Assembly: GCA_031425275.1 (NCBI GenBank)
Contig: JANPJA010000062.1
Coordinates: forward strand, 15,240-79,239
DNA: 64,000 bases
Source of the DNA: JAIVGV01 sp031425275
Lineage (GTDB): Bacteria > Acidobacteriota > Blastocatellia > Pyrinomonadales > Pyrinomonadaceae
Direction: 5' to 3'
Shown: positions 45,949 to 57,940 of the stretch, one piece after another
How positions within the stretch are numbered: position 1 is the stretch's first letter
How the letters are laid out: each line of letters opens with the position of its first letter
Notes under the pieces: generated by a model
Databases searched by the model: none
Seen by the model: only the letters and a program-made list of their open reading frames with translations
Told to the model about the DNA's origin: nothing
Program-made: the position numbers and the translations under genes

Positions 45949-48636
45949 CTACCTCCGGCGGCGCGCGGGCGGCCGGGAAGCGACGGGCGTGGCCGAGAGG
46001 CTGACGAGGTTAGCGAACAGGCGGTACGCGCCGGGCACGCCCGACGGGAGCTGTCGGAACCAGGCGTAAGACGTATAGACGTATTTGCCGCGCCCGATCT
46101 CGGCGTACACCTCGCCGCCGCGCTCCGGCCCTTCGCCCGCGTCGTGCGATTCGAGCAGCGGCACGTAGCGCGGATCGAAGGCCGTGAAGTTGTAGAGACT
46201 GCGCTCCTGCACCCACCCGGCCCAGTCGTCGGCGTTGATGCGGTTCGGGAAGTTGAACGCCTGATGCGTGGGCTGAAGGACGGTCACGGGCGCGGCCTCG
46301 TCCGTCACGCGCGGGCCGATCTTGGCGGGGAAGGGCGCGAGCCCCGCGGTCACGTAGTCGGGCCGCTGGTACTGGACGACGAGCGTGCCGCCCGCGCGCA
46401 CGAAGTCGAGCAGCCGGTTGTGGTTGGCCACGAAGTCGGGCCGCACCTGTGAGGCGCGCACGCCGACGACGATGGTGTCGAAGCGCGAGAGGTCGCCCGA
46501 AGCGAGATCGTCTTCGCCGAGCATCGTCACCTTGAGGCCCATCCGCTCGATGGCCGCCGGCACCGCGTCGCCGCTCCCCATCACGTAGCCGACGCGCACG
46601 GGGGCGACCCGCAGATCGAGGACGCGCACGCGGGCCTCGGCCGGCGAGTACATCCGGTGCGTCTGGATGTGCGGGTAGGCGATCTCGCGCATGTCCGTCT
46701 CGTACGTCACCCCGCCGGAGACGGCCTGCGCGGAGATTTTATACTCGCCGGGTGTGACCCCGCGCGGGATGTCGAGGTTGAAGACGACGGCCGCGCGCTC
46801 GCCCTTCTTCGTGAGCCTGAAGGGGGCGGCCGACGGCCGCGCCGTCCAGCCTTCGGGGAGACGCAGACGCGCCTCGCCGCCGGCGGGTGATTGCGAGTTG
46901 TTGGCGACGCGGACGGCGACTCGCGCCGCGAAGGGCAGACTCGCGGTCGGCGCGATGATGAGGTTAGTGTCGAGCGAAACGTCGAGCGCGGGCACGACGT
47001 TCAGCTCGCGCCGTAGCTCGCCGCGGATGTCGTCCGCGTAGCGATACTGGACGGGCGCGGCGATGACGATCCGCGCGCCGCCGATCTCAGTTACCACCTC
47101 CGCCGCGACCGGCGGCGGGCCGAACGGTTCGTTCTTCGCGACGCCGTCGGGCCAGCGGAAGACGTAGCCGTCGCGCGGTTCGCCGAGCCAGTAGGGCCGT
47201 GTCGGCTGTGCCCCCGATGGCACGCTCAGGGTGAAGAATGAAGCTGCGGCCGCCGCCTCGCCCGCGCGCCGCGCGCCGGGGGCCGGGAGCGGTTCGGGAG
47301 CCGCCTCGCTCACCCAACCTTCGGGCGCGCGCAAACGCATCTCGACGATCTTTACTGCCGCATCCCGCGGGACGAAGACGCGCACCGACACCGGCACCGA
47401 CTCGCCGGGCACGACCGTCTCGACGCCCGCGAGCGCGTCCACCTCGACGCCCGCCGCGCGCCGCAGAGCCTCCTCGAACTCGCGCTCTTTGCGCGCGAGT
47501 AAGAAGTCGGCATCGGCGCGCGACTGTGCGGGCGCGCGCGTGTCGGCGGCTAATTTGGAGCGGGCCTGACGGGCGGCGCGCAAGCCCTCGGCCAGCGGCT
47601 CGATGCTCTTGCGCGGGGCGAGCGCGTCGAACTCGGACAGGGCGCGCGCCGCCGCCCGCTGCGCGTCGCTTAACTCGTCGGCGATCAAGCCGTCGCCCAC
47701 GCCGGCGAGCCGGGCGATGCCGCGGATCGAAGTGTCGATGCCGTCGAAGAGGCCGCGCTCCGCGCCCACGGTCTTCGCCGCGCTCTCGATCAAACGCACG
47801 CCGGAGGTCTGCGCCCCGCGCAGTTCGAGCAGCCCCATCTCCTGCGACTTGTGCTGGCTGCGCCCCTCCATCGCCACCTCGAAGTAGCTGCGGCCGATGA
47901 GCGGATCGTGATCGCCGGTGTCGAGCATGAGCGAAGGCTCGTTCGCCGCGTTCGGCGAGAAGCCTTCGCTGACGTAAAACTTGAGCGTTCGCCACGCTCG
48001 CAAGCCCTCGGCCATGTGTTCGGGGAAGGCATTCGGGTCGGCGGCGGCGCGCACGGCCTGCGGCGTGAGGTGTCCGGCGAGCTGGTGCTGGCCGTGCCCG
48101 TCGGCGGGTGTGCCCGTGAAGCGCGAGACGACGACGAGCGGTCGGAACAGGCGGATGGCGCGCACCATGTCGCCGAGCGCCAGTTGCTCGCCCCACTTCT
48201 CGGCGGCCTCGGCGCGCGACTTCGAGAAGCCGTAGTCGAAGGCGCGCGTGAAGAACTGCTCGCCGCCGTCGAGGCGGCGCGATTGGAGTAACTCTTCGGT
48301 GCGGATGACGCCGAGCGGCTCGAACAGTTCCGGGCCGATGACGTTCTGCCCGCCCTCGCCGCGGTTGAGCGCGAGGTAGCCGACGCGCGCGCTGTCGCCG
48401 CGGGCGAGCCGCGCGATGAGCGCCGTGTCCTCGTCGTCCGGGTGCGCGCCCGTGTGCAGGGCGCTGGCCGTCGTTTGCAAGCGGCGGAGCAACTGGCCGA
48501 GCCCGGCCGCGCCCCGGTCGTAAGTCGCGCGCACCTGAGCGCGCGCCGCGCCCGCGTCATTGGAGGCGGGCGCGAGCGGCAACAACAGGACGGCCGAGAT
48601 GATGAGCGACGCCGGCCGTCTGAGATTATGAAGCAT
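45949..48636 (-). CDS. PIG-L (LmbE-like) deacetylase, large exported form
   Basis: 895 residues. A signal peptide (residues 1-27) is followed by a PIG-L domain (about 55-280) with the zinc motif AHPDDED and the later ligand region TGTPADGHGQHQLAG. The rest is mostly beta-sandwich (NEW-type domains, for example ETVVPGESVPVSVRVFVPRDA and WTARPSAAPFRLTKKGERA), with a C-terminal ThuA/glutamine-amidotransferase-like part (DTIVVGVRASQVRPDFVANHNRLLDFVRAGGTLVVQYQ). Members remove N-acetyl groups from sugars. The ATG at 48634-48636 was chosen because GGGGAGGA lies directly upstream and the signal peptide starts cleanly. It is followed by ArgH downstream and preceded by the Oar receptor. Confidence 0.85.
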   Translation of the reverse strand: MLHNLRRPASLIISAVLLLPLAPASNDAGAARAQVRATYDRGAAGLGQLLRRLQTTASALHTGAHPDDEDTALIARLARGDSARVGYLALNRGEGGQNVIGPELFEPLGVIRTEELLQSRRLDGGEQFFTRAFDYGFSKSRAEAAEKWGEQLALGDMVRAIRLFRPLVVVSRFTGTPADGHGQHQLAGHLTPQAVRAAADPNAFPEHMAEGLRAWRTLKFYVSEGFSPNAANEPSLMLDTGDHDPLIGRSYFEVAMEGRSQHKSQEMGLLELRGAQTSGVRLIESAAKTVGAERGLFDGIDTSIRGIARLAGVGDGLIADELSDAQRAAARALSEFDALAPRKSIEPLAEGLRAARQARSKLAADTRAPAQSRADADFLLARKEREFEEALRRAAGVEVDALAGVETVVPGESVPVSVRVFVPRDAAVKIVEMRLRAPEGWVSEAAPEPLPAPGARRAGEAAAAASFFTLSVPSGAQPTRPYWLGEPRDGYVFRWPDGVAKNEPFGPPPVAAEVVTEIGGARIVIAAPVQYRYADDIRGELRRELNVVPALDVSLDTNLIIAPTASLPFAARVAVRVANNSQSPAGGEARLRLPEGWTARPSAAPFRLTKKGERAAVVFNLDIPRGVTPGEYKISAQAVSGGVTYETDMREIAYPHIQTHRMYSPAEARVRVLDLRVAPVRVGYVMGSGDAVPAAIERMGLKVTMLGEDDLASGDLSRFDTIVVGVRASQVRPDFVANHNRLLDFVRAGGTLVVQYQRPDYVTAGLAPFPAKIGPRVTDEAAPVTVLQPTHQAFNFPNRINADDWAGWVQERSLYNFTAFDPRYVPLLESHDAGEGPERGGEVYAEIGRGKYVYTSYAWFRQLPSGVPGAYRLFANLVSLSATPVASRPPARRRR

Positions 48637-48757
48637 CTTCCTCCCCAACACGTTTGACCCTCAAAGCGGACTCTCCCGGACGGTTCTTCGCCAGCGCACC
48701 GGGCGAGCGCGACGCGGAACGGTCACGCTCCCGCGCGCACGCGCTCCCCGCTTCGAC

Positions 48758-51715
48758 TCAGAAGTTGAACTTGAAGCCCAACTGGAACTGCCGGCTGTCG
48801 AGCGAGACGGGGTTGCGCGTTCGGAAGTCGGGGAGCGGGGCGGTCAGGTTGCCGTTCGCGTCCGTGGTCACCACGCCGTTGACCTGAAAGATGCTGTTGA
48901 CGTTGAAGAGGTTGATGAACTCGCCGAAGATTTGCGCGTTGAAGCGTTCGCTGAAGCGGAGGAAGCGCGTGTAGCGCATGTCCACGTTGTACTGGTGCGG
49001 CGTGCGGCCCGTGTTGCGCCCGATGAAGAGGGGCCGGTCGGAGCCGGTGACGCCGTCGCCGTTGAGGTCGAGGTTCGAGGTGATGTTGAAGGTCTCGCCG
49101 CTGTTGGCCGTCAGGATGAAGCCGAACTGGTTGTCGTTGACGAGCCGCTCGACGAAGCGGTTCTCGAAGTCGAAGGTGGGCCGCCCGACGAAGGTGGCGA
49201 CGAAGGTGTGGCGCTGGTCGGCGAGCGAGTCGCCGCGGTCGCGCCCGCGGTCGGTCGGGTCGGAGAGTACCTGATTGGTGTTGACGACGGCGACGAGGTT
49301 CTGCTCGGGGGCGTCGTCGATGGAGTGCGAGAGCGTGTAGTTGGCGCTGAACTGGTAGCCGCGCGCGAGGCGGCGGTTGAACGAGAACGTCCCGGCCGTG
49401 TAGCTGGAGTTGCCGACCGACTCGGCCATCAGGACGTTGTTGAACTGCGGGAAGCGGCGCGTCGCCGCGCTCACCGCCGAACTGAAGACGGGGCGGCCGT
49501 CGGCGAGGAGGCGGACGGGATTGACGGGGTTGATGTTGCGATAGACGGGGATGTGCCGGCCCGCCGACTGGATGAAGCCGACCGTCACCGACATGTCGTT
49601 GGTGAGCGCCTGTTCCACCTGCGCGTTGGCGTGGATGGCGTACATCGAGTCGAAGTCGGGGGCGACGGCGTCGATTGATTGGCGCGGCAGGGCCGTGCCG
49701 GCGGGCAGGCCGCCGAGCGTCGCGGGGAAGCGCGGCGCGCCCGCGCTCGTCGGACTCAGGGTGAAGTTGAGGAACGCGCCGGTGCCGTTATTGAGGATGG
49801 CGCGGCGGTAAACGTCCGTCAGCGGGAAGTCGTAGTACAGGCCCGCGCTGGCGCGGATGACGGTCGGGCGCTCGCCGTCGCGCAGGCCGTACACGATGCC
49901 GAGCCGCGGGGCGAAGTTGTTCTTATCGACGCGGAAGTCGCGCGAGAATTCGAGCGGCGCGTCGGCGTCGGCCTCGGGGATGTCGTAGAGGTCGTAGCGG
50001 ACGCCGTAGTTGAGCTTGAGGCGCGGCGTCACCTTCCAGTCGTCCTGCGCGAAGAAGTTGTAGAAGCGAGAGTCGTAGCTGATCTCCGGGTTGCCGATGG
50101 CCTCGACGTACTGCGTGTAGCCGAGCGGGGTCGTGCCGCTGCGCGCGGCGGCGTAAGCCGCGACGGACGGGAACGTGTAGCGCGAGAAGACGCCGGAGCG
50201 CTGCGTGTCGGCGATGAAGTTGACGCCGCCGCCGAACTTCATCGTGTGCGTGCCGCGCGTCATGGTCAGGTTGTTGATGAACTGGTTCGAGGTTTCGAGC
50301 GGCTGGATGGTGTTGCCGTTCTCGGGCGCGCCGAAATTGGCGATGCCGGTGATGACGATGCTCGGCCCCGCGCCCGAGTTGGCGTTGGGCAAATTCTGCG
50401 AGTAGCGCTTCGCGTACTGGAAGCGCGCCTCGTTGAGGAGCGTCGGCGTGATGGTCGAGACGAGTTGGAGGCCGACCGAGTCGGACGCATCAACGAAGTC
50501 GATGCTGCGCTCCAAGGTCGTGATGCCGCCGGCGATGTTGTCGGGCGAGTTGTTGCGGAAGCGGTTGTAGCGGCCCACGAGTCGGTTCGAGTCGTTGAGC
50601 TGCACGTCGGTGCGGACGATGAAGAAATCGACCAACTGCGAGGCCGGGATGGTGCCGGGGAAGGCGGTCTGGGGCACGCCGGCCGCGACGAGGGCCTGCT
50701 GGTTCGCCTGACTGATCGTGATGACGCGCTGCGGCTCGCCGGCGAGGTCGCGCAGGACGTGCTCGTAGCCGGTGTAGAAATGCCAGCGGTCGCGGACGAT
50801 GGGGCCGCCGACGGCGGCCGTGTAGTCGTTGACCTTCGTGCCGGGCTTGGCCTGCGCCGGGTTGAAGAAGAAGGGGCGCGACGAGAAGGGCGTGCGGCGG
50901 AAGCGGAAGCCGACGTGGCCGTGGTACTCGTTCGCCCCCGACGGCGTGACGGCGTTCATGATGAGGCCGGGCGTGTTGCCGAACTCGGGCGCGAAGCCGT
51001 TGGTGACGAGTTGCACCTCGCTGACGAAGACCTCGGAGATCGGCATCAGGCGGATGCCGGCGCGGTCGGCCTGCGTGTTGTTGTTGCCGTCGAGCTGGTA
51101 GTTGGTGCGGCGCGCGTAGCCGTTGGCGTTGATGCGGGGCACGCCGAACTCGACGTTCGGGCGGCCGGTGACGTTCGCCTGGAGCAGCGCGAAGTTGTAC
51201 GGGTTGCGCGAGACGAGCGGGAGGTTCTTGACCTCGTTCTCGTTCATCACGCGGCCGACATCGATCTTGCCCGCGTCGGCGATGGCCACGTCGCCGTCAA
51301 CCGTCACCGTCTCGTCAACGCCGCCCGTTTCTAGTTCGGCGGCGACGGTCGCCGTCTGGCCCGTCGTCAGGGTGATCCCCTCGCGCACGAGCCGCTTGAA
51401 CCCGGCGGCCTCGACCGTCACGCGGTAAGTGCCCAAGGGGAGGAGCGGCAGGCGATAGACGCCGTCCTCGCCGGTCGTCACGTTTCGCGTCACGCCGGTC
51501 GCGGCGTTGGTCGCGGTGACGGTCGCGCCGGCGATGAGGGAGCCTTTCGTGTCCGAGACGGTGCCCTCGATCTGGCCGTTCAGTGCCTGAGATTGCGCGG
51601 CCGTCCGCGGCGCGGCCGTGGCGGCGAGCGCGGAGCAGACCAACAGCGAGAGGGCGGCCGCCCGTCCATTCTTCTGCCAGCGTCTAACCGAGGATGCGAA
51701 TTTGGGGGCGAACAT
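48758..51715 (-). CDS. Oar-like TonB-dependent outer-membrane receptor
   Basis: 985 residues. A signal peptide (about 1-40) is followed by a carboxypeptidase-regulatory-like domain (about 46-130, GQIEGTVSDTKGSLIAGATVTATNAATGVTR, YRLPLLPLGTYRVTVEAAGFKR). A plug domain comes next (VKNLPLVSRNPYNFALLQANV, INANGYARRTNYQLDGNNNTQ, ISEVFVSEVQLVTNGFAPEFG), then a long beta-barrel ending in QLGFKFNF with the C-terminal aromatic. This is the Oar architecture abundant in Acidobacteriota, and it imports or exports large substrates with TonB. The ATG at 51713-51715 has AAGGAGATTC directly upstream. It may share a transcript with the PIG-L gene (about 120 bases downstream). Confidence 0.92.
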   Translation of the reverse strand: MFAPKFASSVRRWQKNGRAAALSLLVCSALAATAAPRTAAQSQALNGQIEGTVSDTKGSLIAGATVTATNAATGVTRNVTTGEDGVYRLPLLPLGTYRVTVEAAGFKRLVREGITLTTGQTATVAAELETGGVDETVTVDGDVAIADAGKIDVGRVMNENEVKNLPLVSRNPYNFALLQANVTGRPNVEFGVPRINANGYARRTNYQLDGNNNTQADRAGIRLMPISEVFVSEVQLVTNGFAPEFGNTPGLIMNAVTPSGANEYHGHVGFRFRRTPFSSRPFFFNPAQAKPGTKVNDYTAAVGGPIVRDRWHFYTGYEHVLRDLAGEPQRVITISQANQQALVAAGVPQTAFPGTIPASQLVDFFIVRTDVQLNDSNRLVGRYNRFRNNSPDNIAGGITTLERSIDFVDASDSVGLQLVSTITPTLLNEARFQYAKRYSQNLPNANSGAGPSIVITGIANFGAPENGNTIQPLETSNQFINNLTMTRGTHTMKFGGGVNFIADTQRSGVFSRYTFPSVAAYAAARSGTTPLGYTQYVEAIGNPEISYDSRFYNFFAQDDWKVTPRLKLNYGVRYDLYDIPEADADAPLEFSRDFRVDKNNFAPRLGIVYGLRDGERPTVIRASAGLYYDFPLTDVYRRAILNNGTGAFLNFTLSPTSAGAPRFPATLGGLPAGTALPRQSIDAVAPDFDSMYAIHANAQVEQALTNDMSVTVGFIQSAGRHIPVYRNINPVNPVRLLADGRPVFSSAVSAATRRFPQFNNVLMAESVGNSSYTAGTFSFNRRLARGYQFSANYTLSHSIDDAPEQNLVAVVNTNQVLSDPTDRGRDRGDSLADQRHTFVATFVGRPTFDFENRFVERLVNDNQFGFILTANSGETFNITSNLDLNGDGVTGSDRPLFIGRNTGRTPHQYNVDMRYTRFLRFSERFNAQIFGEFINLFNVNSIFQVNGVVTTDANGNLTAPLPDFRTRNPVSLDSRQFQLGFKFNF

Positions 51716-52103
51716 AAAAAGAATCTCCTTGCGGTGGCGTGTGTTCCTAAGACGATGCGGCCGTCTGCCCCGGCGACATCACGGCGGCCCGGTCTCGGCC
51801 CGGCCGGCGGGCGCAGTCGCCCCTTAACAGGCGGCGACGGAAGATGACTTCGGCAGCCTCTCTCGCGCGGCGACTCGTGTCGGCCCGCGAGACCGGCCCC
51901 ATCTTTATTAACGACCTTGAGGACGCGCCGCGAGGTGTGCGCGCATCCAGCGGGAGTCCATATTGTCAGTTGTCATTGTCGCTCGCGGATGCGTGTGGCG
52001 GAACTCGAACCGGCCCGGCCCAACGGATAGCTTTATTAAGTCTCTTAACAAAGTGTCGGGCGGAGTGTCAAGTGATGCTGCTCGCCGGGTGAGGGCGATG
52101 TGA
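51716..52103. other. Gene-free spacer
   Basis: About 390 bases between the Oar receptor and the esterase, both minus strand. It holds the ribosome site of the receptor and a degenerate heptamer-like run (TTGTCAGTTGTCATTGTC near 51963). Small frames here show no family resemblance. Confidence 0.4.
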
Positions 52104-52853
52104 TCAGTCGAGCCGCTGCTCGAAGAGCCACGGCAGCAGGGCCGGCTCGCCCAGCGCTTTGAGCCAGACGTTGTGGCCCACCTTCGCGTACTCGCTATAG
52201 CGGACGCGGTTGCCTTCGACGGCACGCAGGGCCTCGACCATCCGCCGCGATTCGCCCACCGGCACGATTTTGTCTTCGTCCCCGTGGAAGACCCAGATCG
52301 GGGTGCGCCCGACGCGGCGCGCGACCGACGCGAATCGCTCGCCCGCCCTGACGGGGCTCCCGCCGCAGACCGAGACGACGGCCGCGAACTTGCCCGGCCG
52401 TTGCGAGGCGAAGTGCCACGCGCCGTAGCCGCCCATCGAGACGCCCGCGAGGTAGAGTCGCTTCGTGTCCGCGCCGAACTCGCGCACCGTCTCGTCGAGC
52501 GCGGCCAGCGTCATCCGCTCCATCTCGCCGTCGTTCCAGAAATATTGTTTGTCGCACTGCGGCAGGAGAATGATCGCGGGGATTCCTTCGAGGTAAGCGC
52601 GCGCGACGGAGGCGGCGGGGCCTTCCGCCGGCACGAAGCCGCCCGCGCCGCGCTGGCCGATGCCGTGGAGAAACAGGATCACGGGCGGGTTCTTTTGCCC
52701 GCGCAGCTTCGCGGGAACAAACACCTGATACTGGTAAGAGTTCTTGCCGACCGTGACGTTGCGGGTGAGGAGTCCTTCCCCTTGCCGCGCCCCGGCGGCG
52801 GGCGCGCTCGTGAACAGCGCCCCCACGAGCAGCGGGATCAAAGAAGCGTACAT
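52104..52853 (-). CDS. Exported alpha/beta-hydrolase (carboxylesterase/feruloyl-esterase type)
   Basis: 249 residues. A signal peptide (about 1-20, LIPLLVGALFTSAPAAGA) is followed by an alpha/beta-hydrolase domain. The oxyanion strand is VILFLHGIGQRG, the nucleophile elbow is AGVSMGGYGAW, the acid is in FHGDEDKIVP and the His in KVGHNVW, so the triad is complete. The arrangement is that of predicted peptidases/phospholipase-carboxylesterases. The substrate is unknown; periplasmic ester hydrolysis is likely. It is followed 69 bases upstream on the strand by the glycerophosphodiesterase gene, possibly in one operon. Confidence 0.85.
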   Translation of the reverse strand: MYASLIPLLVGALFTSAPAAGARQGEGLLTRNVTVGKNSYQYQVFVPAKLRGQKNPPVILFLHGIGQRGAGGFVPAEGPAASVARAYLEGIPAIILLPQCDKQYFWNDGEMERMTLAALDETVREFGADTKRLYLAGVSMGGYGAWHFASQRPGKFAAVVSVCGGSPVRAGERFASVARRVGRTPIWVFHGDEDKIVPVGESRRMVEALRAVEGNRVRYSEYAKVGHNVWLKALGEPALLPWLFEQRLD

Positions 52854-52921
52854 CTGAAAATTAAACCTCCCCCGGTTCGCAAAAAATTAGTCGGCCGGTG
52901 TCGCCGCGCGCGACACGTGAA

Positions 52922-53860
52922 TTAACTACGCGGCCGGTTGCCGCCGCCCGCGCGCCCGAGCAGCGCGAGCAGCCGGTCGGGGTAGTCGGTCATGATGCCA
53001 TCGACGCCGGCGTCGAGCAGGCGGCGCATGTCGGCCGCCTCGTTGATCGTCCACGCGTGGACTTCGAGGTTGCGGCCGTGCGCGGCCTCGATGAAACCGC
53101 GCGTCAGCACGCGCACCCCGCTCACGCGCTCGGGCAACTGGAGGGCCTGCATCGCGGGGCTGTAGCTTGAGGCCAGCCCCGACTGATAGAGCGCGAGGAA
53201 CTTGCTCGCCTCCGCCGGGCCGGCCGAAGTCGCCACGCCGGGGCACGCGCGGCGGAACTCTTCGATCAACGACTGCCGGAACGAGCCGACGACGATGCGT
53301 TCGGTGGCGCCGTGCGCCCGGATGATCTCGCACAGGCTTTCGACCGCCGCGCCCGACTCGTCCTTCGGCTCGATGACAAAGCGCGCCCGCGGCAATTTCT
53401 CGAACACTTCTTGGAGGGTCGGCACGCCGACGCCGCGCCCGCGCAAGGGGTAACTCTTCCCCCCGTCGGGAGTCCAGCGGTGGGCGGCGTCGAGGCGCCG
53501 CAACTCGGCGAGCGACAATTCCTCGACGCGGCCGCCGCCGTCCGTCGTCCGCCCGACGGTGGCGTCGTGCATGACGACGAGGGAGCCGTCGGCCGCCCGG
53601 CGCACGTCGAGTTCGATCACGTCCGCGCCGAGTTCGGCCGCGCGCTCGAAGGCGTGCAGGGTGTTCTCCGGCCACAGCCCGGCCCCGCCGCGGTGCGCGA
53701 TGACGAGGGGCGGCCCCGCGCCGCCGCCCGCGAAGAACGGGTGAGCGCGCGCCGGTTCGCCCGCCGTCCGCGCGAGCGAACCGTAGAGCGCGCCCAGCAC
53801 GGCGATGCCGCCGAGTCCCGCCGCCAGCAAAGTTTTCCCGCGCCTGCTTGCCGCCGTCAT
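52922..53860 (-). CDS. Glycerophosphodiester phosphodiesterase
   Basis: 312 residues. An N-terminal membrane anchor or signal (LLAAGLGGIAVLGALYG) precedes the GDPD domain. AHRGGAGLWPENTLHAFERAAELGADVIELDVR carries the catalytic His, the metal-binding Glu and the ELDV motif. VVMHDATVGRTTDGGGRVEELSLAELRRLDA carries the second catalytic His. FVIEPKDESGAAVESLCEII and the C-terminal VHAWTINEAADMRRLLDAGVDGIMTDYPDRLL complete the TIM barrel. It should release glycerol-3-phosphate from lipid head groups outside the cytoplasm. Confidence 0.93.
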   Translation of the reverse strand: MTAASRRGKTLLAAGLGGIAVLGALYGSLARTAGEPARAHPFFAGGGAGPPLVIAHRGGAGLWPENTLHAFERAAELGADVIELDVRRAADGSLVVMHDATVGRTTDGGGRVEELSLAELRRLDAAHRWTPDGGKSYPLRGRGVGVPTLQEVFEKLPRARFVIEPKDESGAAVESLCEIIRAHGATERIVVGSFRQSLIEEFRRACPGVATSAGPAEASKFLALYQSGLASSYSPAMQALQLPERVSGVRVLTRGFIEAAHGRNLEVHAWTINEAADMRRLLDAGVDGIMTDYPDRLLALLGRAGGGNRPRS

Positions 53861-53968
53861 TCTTTCTTACCGCTTAACCGCGTCCGATACTTTCTCGGTT
53901 TAGTTTAATCCGACTTCGTTAGATGGCCTCCGCGACCCGCCAGTTGCGCGCGAGGCGGCGGCGGACGT

Positions 53969-54766
53969 TTAGTTCATGATCTTGTCCAGACCTCTGATGA
54001 GGCCGACGTGATTTCTCACCCGGCGGATCGCCAGCAGGGTGCCCCCGATGTACGGCTCGGCCCCGCTCCCGGCGTCGTGGCGGATGCTCAGACGCTCGTC
54101 CCGCGCGCCGAAGATCGCCTCGACGCCGATCACGTAACCGGGGAGCCGGAGCGAATGAATCTGACTCCCGTTGAGGGTCGTCCCGCGGCTGTCGCGCTCA
54201 CCGATGGTTTCGCCGATCGGGTGTGTGACCTCCGGCCGCCCGACTTCCGCGAGCCGGAAAGCCAACTCGCGCGCCGTGCCGCTCGGCGCGTCCCGCTTGG
54301 CGTCCGAGGCGTAATCGATGATCTCCCAGTGAGACACGTACTTCGCCGCCTCGCAGGCGAAGCGTTGCAGCAACACGGCGGTGATGGCGAAGTTGCCGGC
54401 GGCCAACACGCCGACGCCGCGCCCCACGGCCGCCCGGTCGATCTCGACGTAATCGGCGTCCGTCAAACCCGAAGCCCCGACGACGACGTGGACGCCTTCG
54501 CGGATGGCCGTCAACACGTTGGCCTTCACCGCGTCCGCCTTGGTGTAATCGACTAGAACGTCGGTCGGCGCGGTGAGGGCTTCCGCGACCGATCCGCTGA
54601 TCACTAGATCAAGGTGCGCGCCGCCGAGAGCGTCTTTCAGGCTGCGGCCCTGCTGCGTGCGCGAGACCGCGCCGACGAGGCTTAAATCGTCCGCCCCGGA
54701 CACGGCCAGACAGAGAGGCTTTCCCACCCAGCCGGTGGCCCCGGCGACGCATACTTTCAGGCTCAT
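53969..54766 (-). CDS. dapB: DapB-like dihydrodipicolinate reductase, catalytic His pair absent
   Basis: 265 residues. The NAD(P) motif is VCVAGATGWVGKPLCLAV, with VLVDYTKADAVKANVLTAIREGVHVVVGASGL and AAGNFAITAVLLQRF as in DapB. In the E. coli enzyme the catalytic signature is E-A-H-H-R-H-K-V-D-A-P-S-G-T-A. Here it reads I-D-Y-A-S-D-A-K-R-D-A-P-S-G-T-A, keeping the Lys and the PSGTA loop but lacking both His. It may be a divergent DapB or a related reductase outside lysine synthesis. The ATG at 54764-54766 was chosen over one ten codons earlier because MSLKVCVAGATG is the natural N-terminus. The palindromic element copy C lies upstream. Confidence 0.65.
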   Translation of the reverse strand: MSLKVCVAGATGWVGKPLCLAVSGADDLSLVGAVSRTQQGRSLKDALGGAHLDLVISGSVAEALTAPTDVLVDYTKADAVKANVLTAIREGVHVVVGASGLTDADYVEIDRAAVGRGVGVLAAGNFAITAVLLQRFACEAAKYVSHWEIIDYASDAKRDAPSGTARELAFRLAEVGRPEVTHPIGETIGERDSRGTTLNGSQIHSLRLPGYVIGVEAIFGARDERLSIRHDAGSGAEPYIGGTLLAIRRVRNHVGLIRGLDKIMN

Positions 54767-54829
54767 GTTTTCATGCTCCAACTTCCGAAGAGTCATCTAA
54801 CAAATTAACTCACGTTACTACTTCTCAAG

Positions 54830-55102
54830 CATCCCGGAGGGATGACGGAAATTAGCCGGTGGCCAGCGTGAGCGAAAGCGAGCGCGCCGCCACCGGATCA
54901 ATAGAGATAACCCTGCCGCGCCCCGGCGGGGCGCCGGAGTGAGCCGTTCAACTGACAGGATCGCGCAGGCGGGTTGCCACAGCCTCCGAGAAGATTCGCT
55001 CCGGCGCCCCGCCGGGGCGCGGGCATTCTCTCCGCGTCGATCCGGTGGCGGCGTGCTATCGCACTTGCCACCGGCTAATCTCCGCCGCCCCTCGCGGGGC
55101 GG
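54830..55102. repeat. Nested palindromic intergenic element, copy C
   Basis: 273 bp, beginning CATCCCGGAGGGATG then GGAAATTAGCCGGTGGCCAG and ending with CTTGCCACCGGCTAATCTCC then CCGCCCCTCGCGGGGCGG. Inner GC boxes GCGCCCCGGCGGGGCGCCGG are again inverted. It is an inverse-orientation relative of copy B. Confidence 0.85.
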
Positions 55103-55124
55103 AAAGCCTCGCGACTTGAGTGAA

Positions 55125-57908
<2,784 letters not shown>

Positions 57909-57940
57909 AAATTCGGGGAGCGGGTTTGACGAGGGGCGGC

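Noticed and set aside
49679..51334. Long open frame antisense to the Oar receptor
   Set aside because: Repeated VRV/VGV/EVE-type low-complexity translation and no family match, while the receptor frame has all expected domains.
51716..52103. A tRNA or riboswitch in the spacer between receptor and esterase
   Set aside because: A GGTTCGA-like stretch (GGAACTCGAACC near 52000) caught the eye, but no cloverleaf or acceptor stem could be drawn around it.
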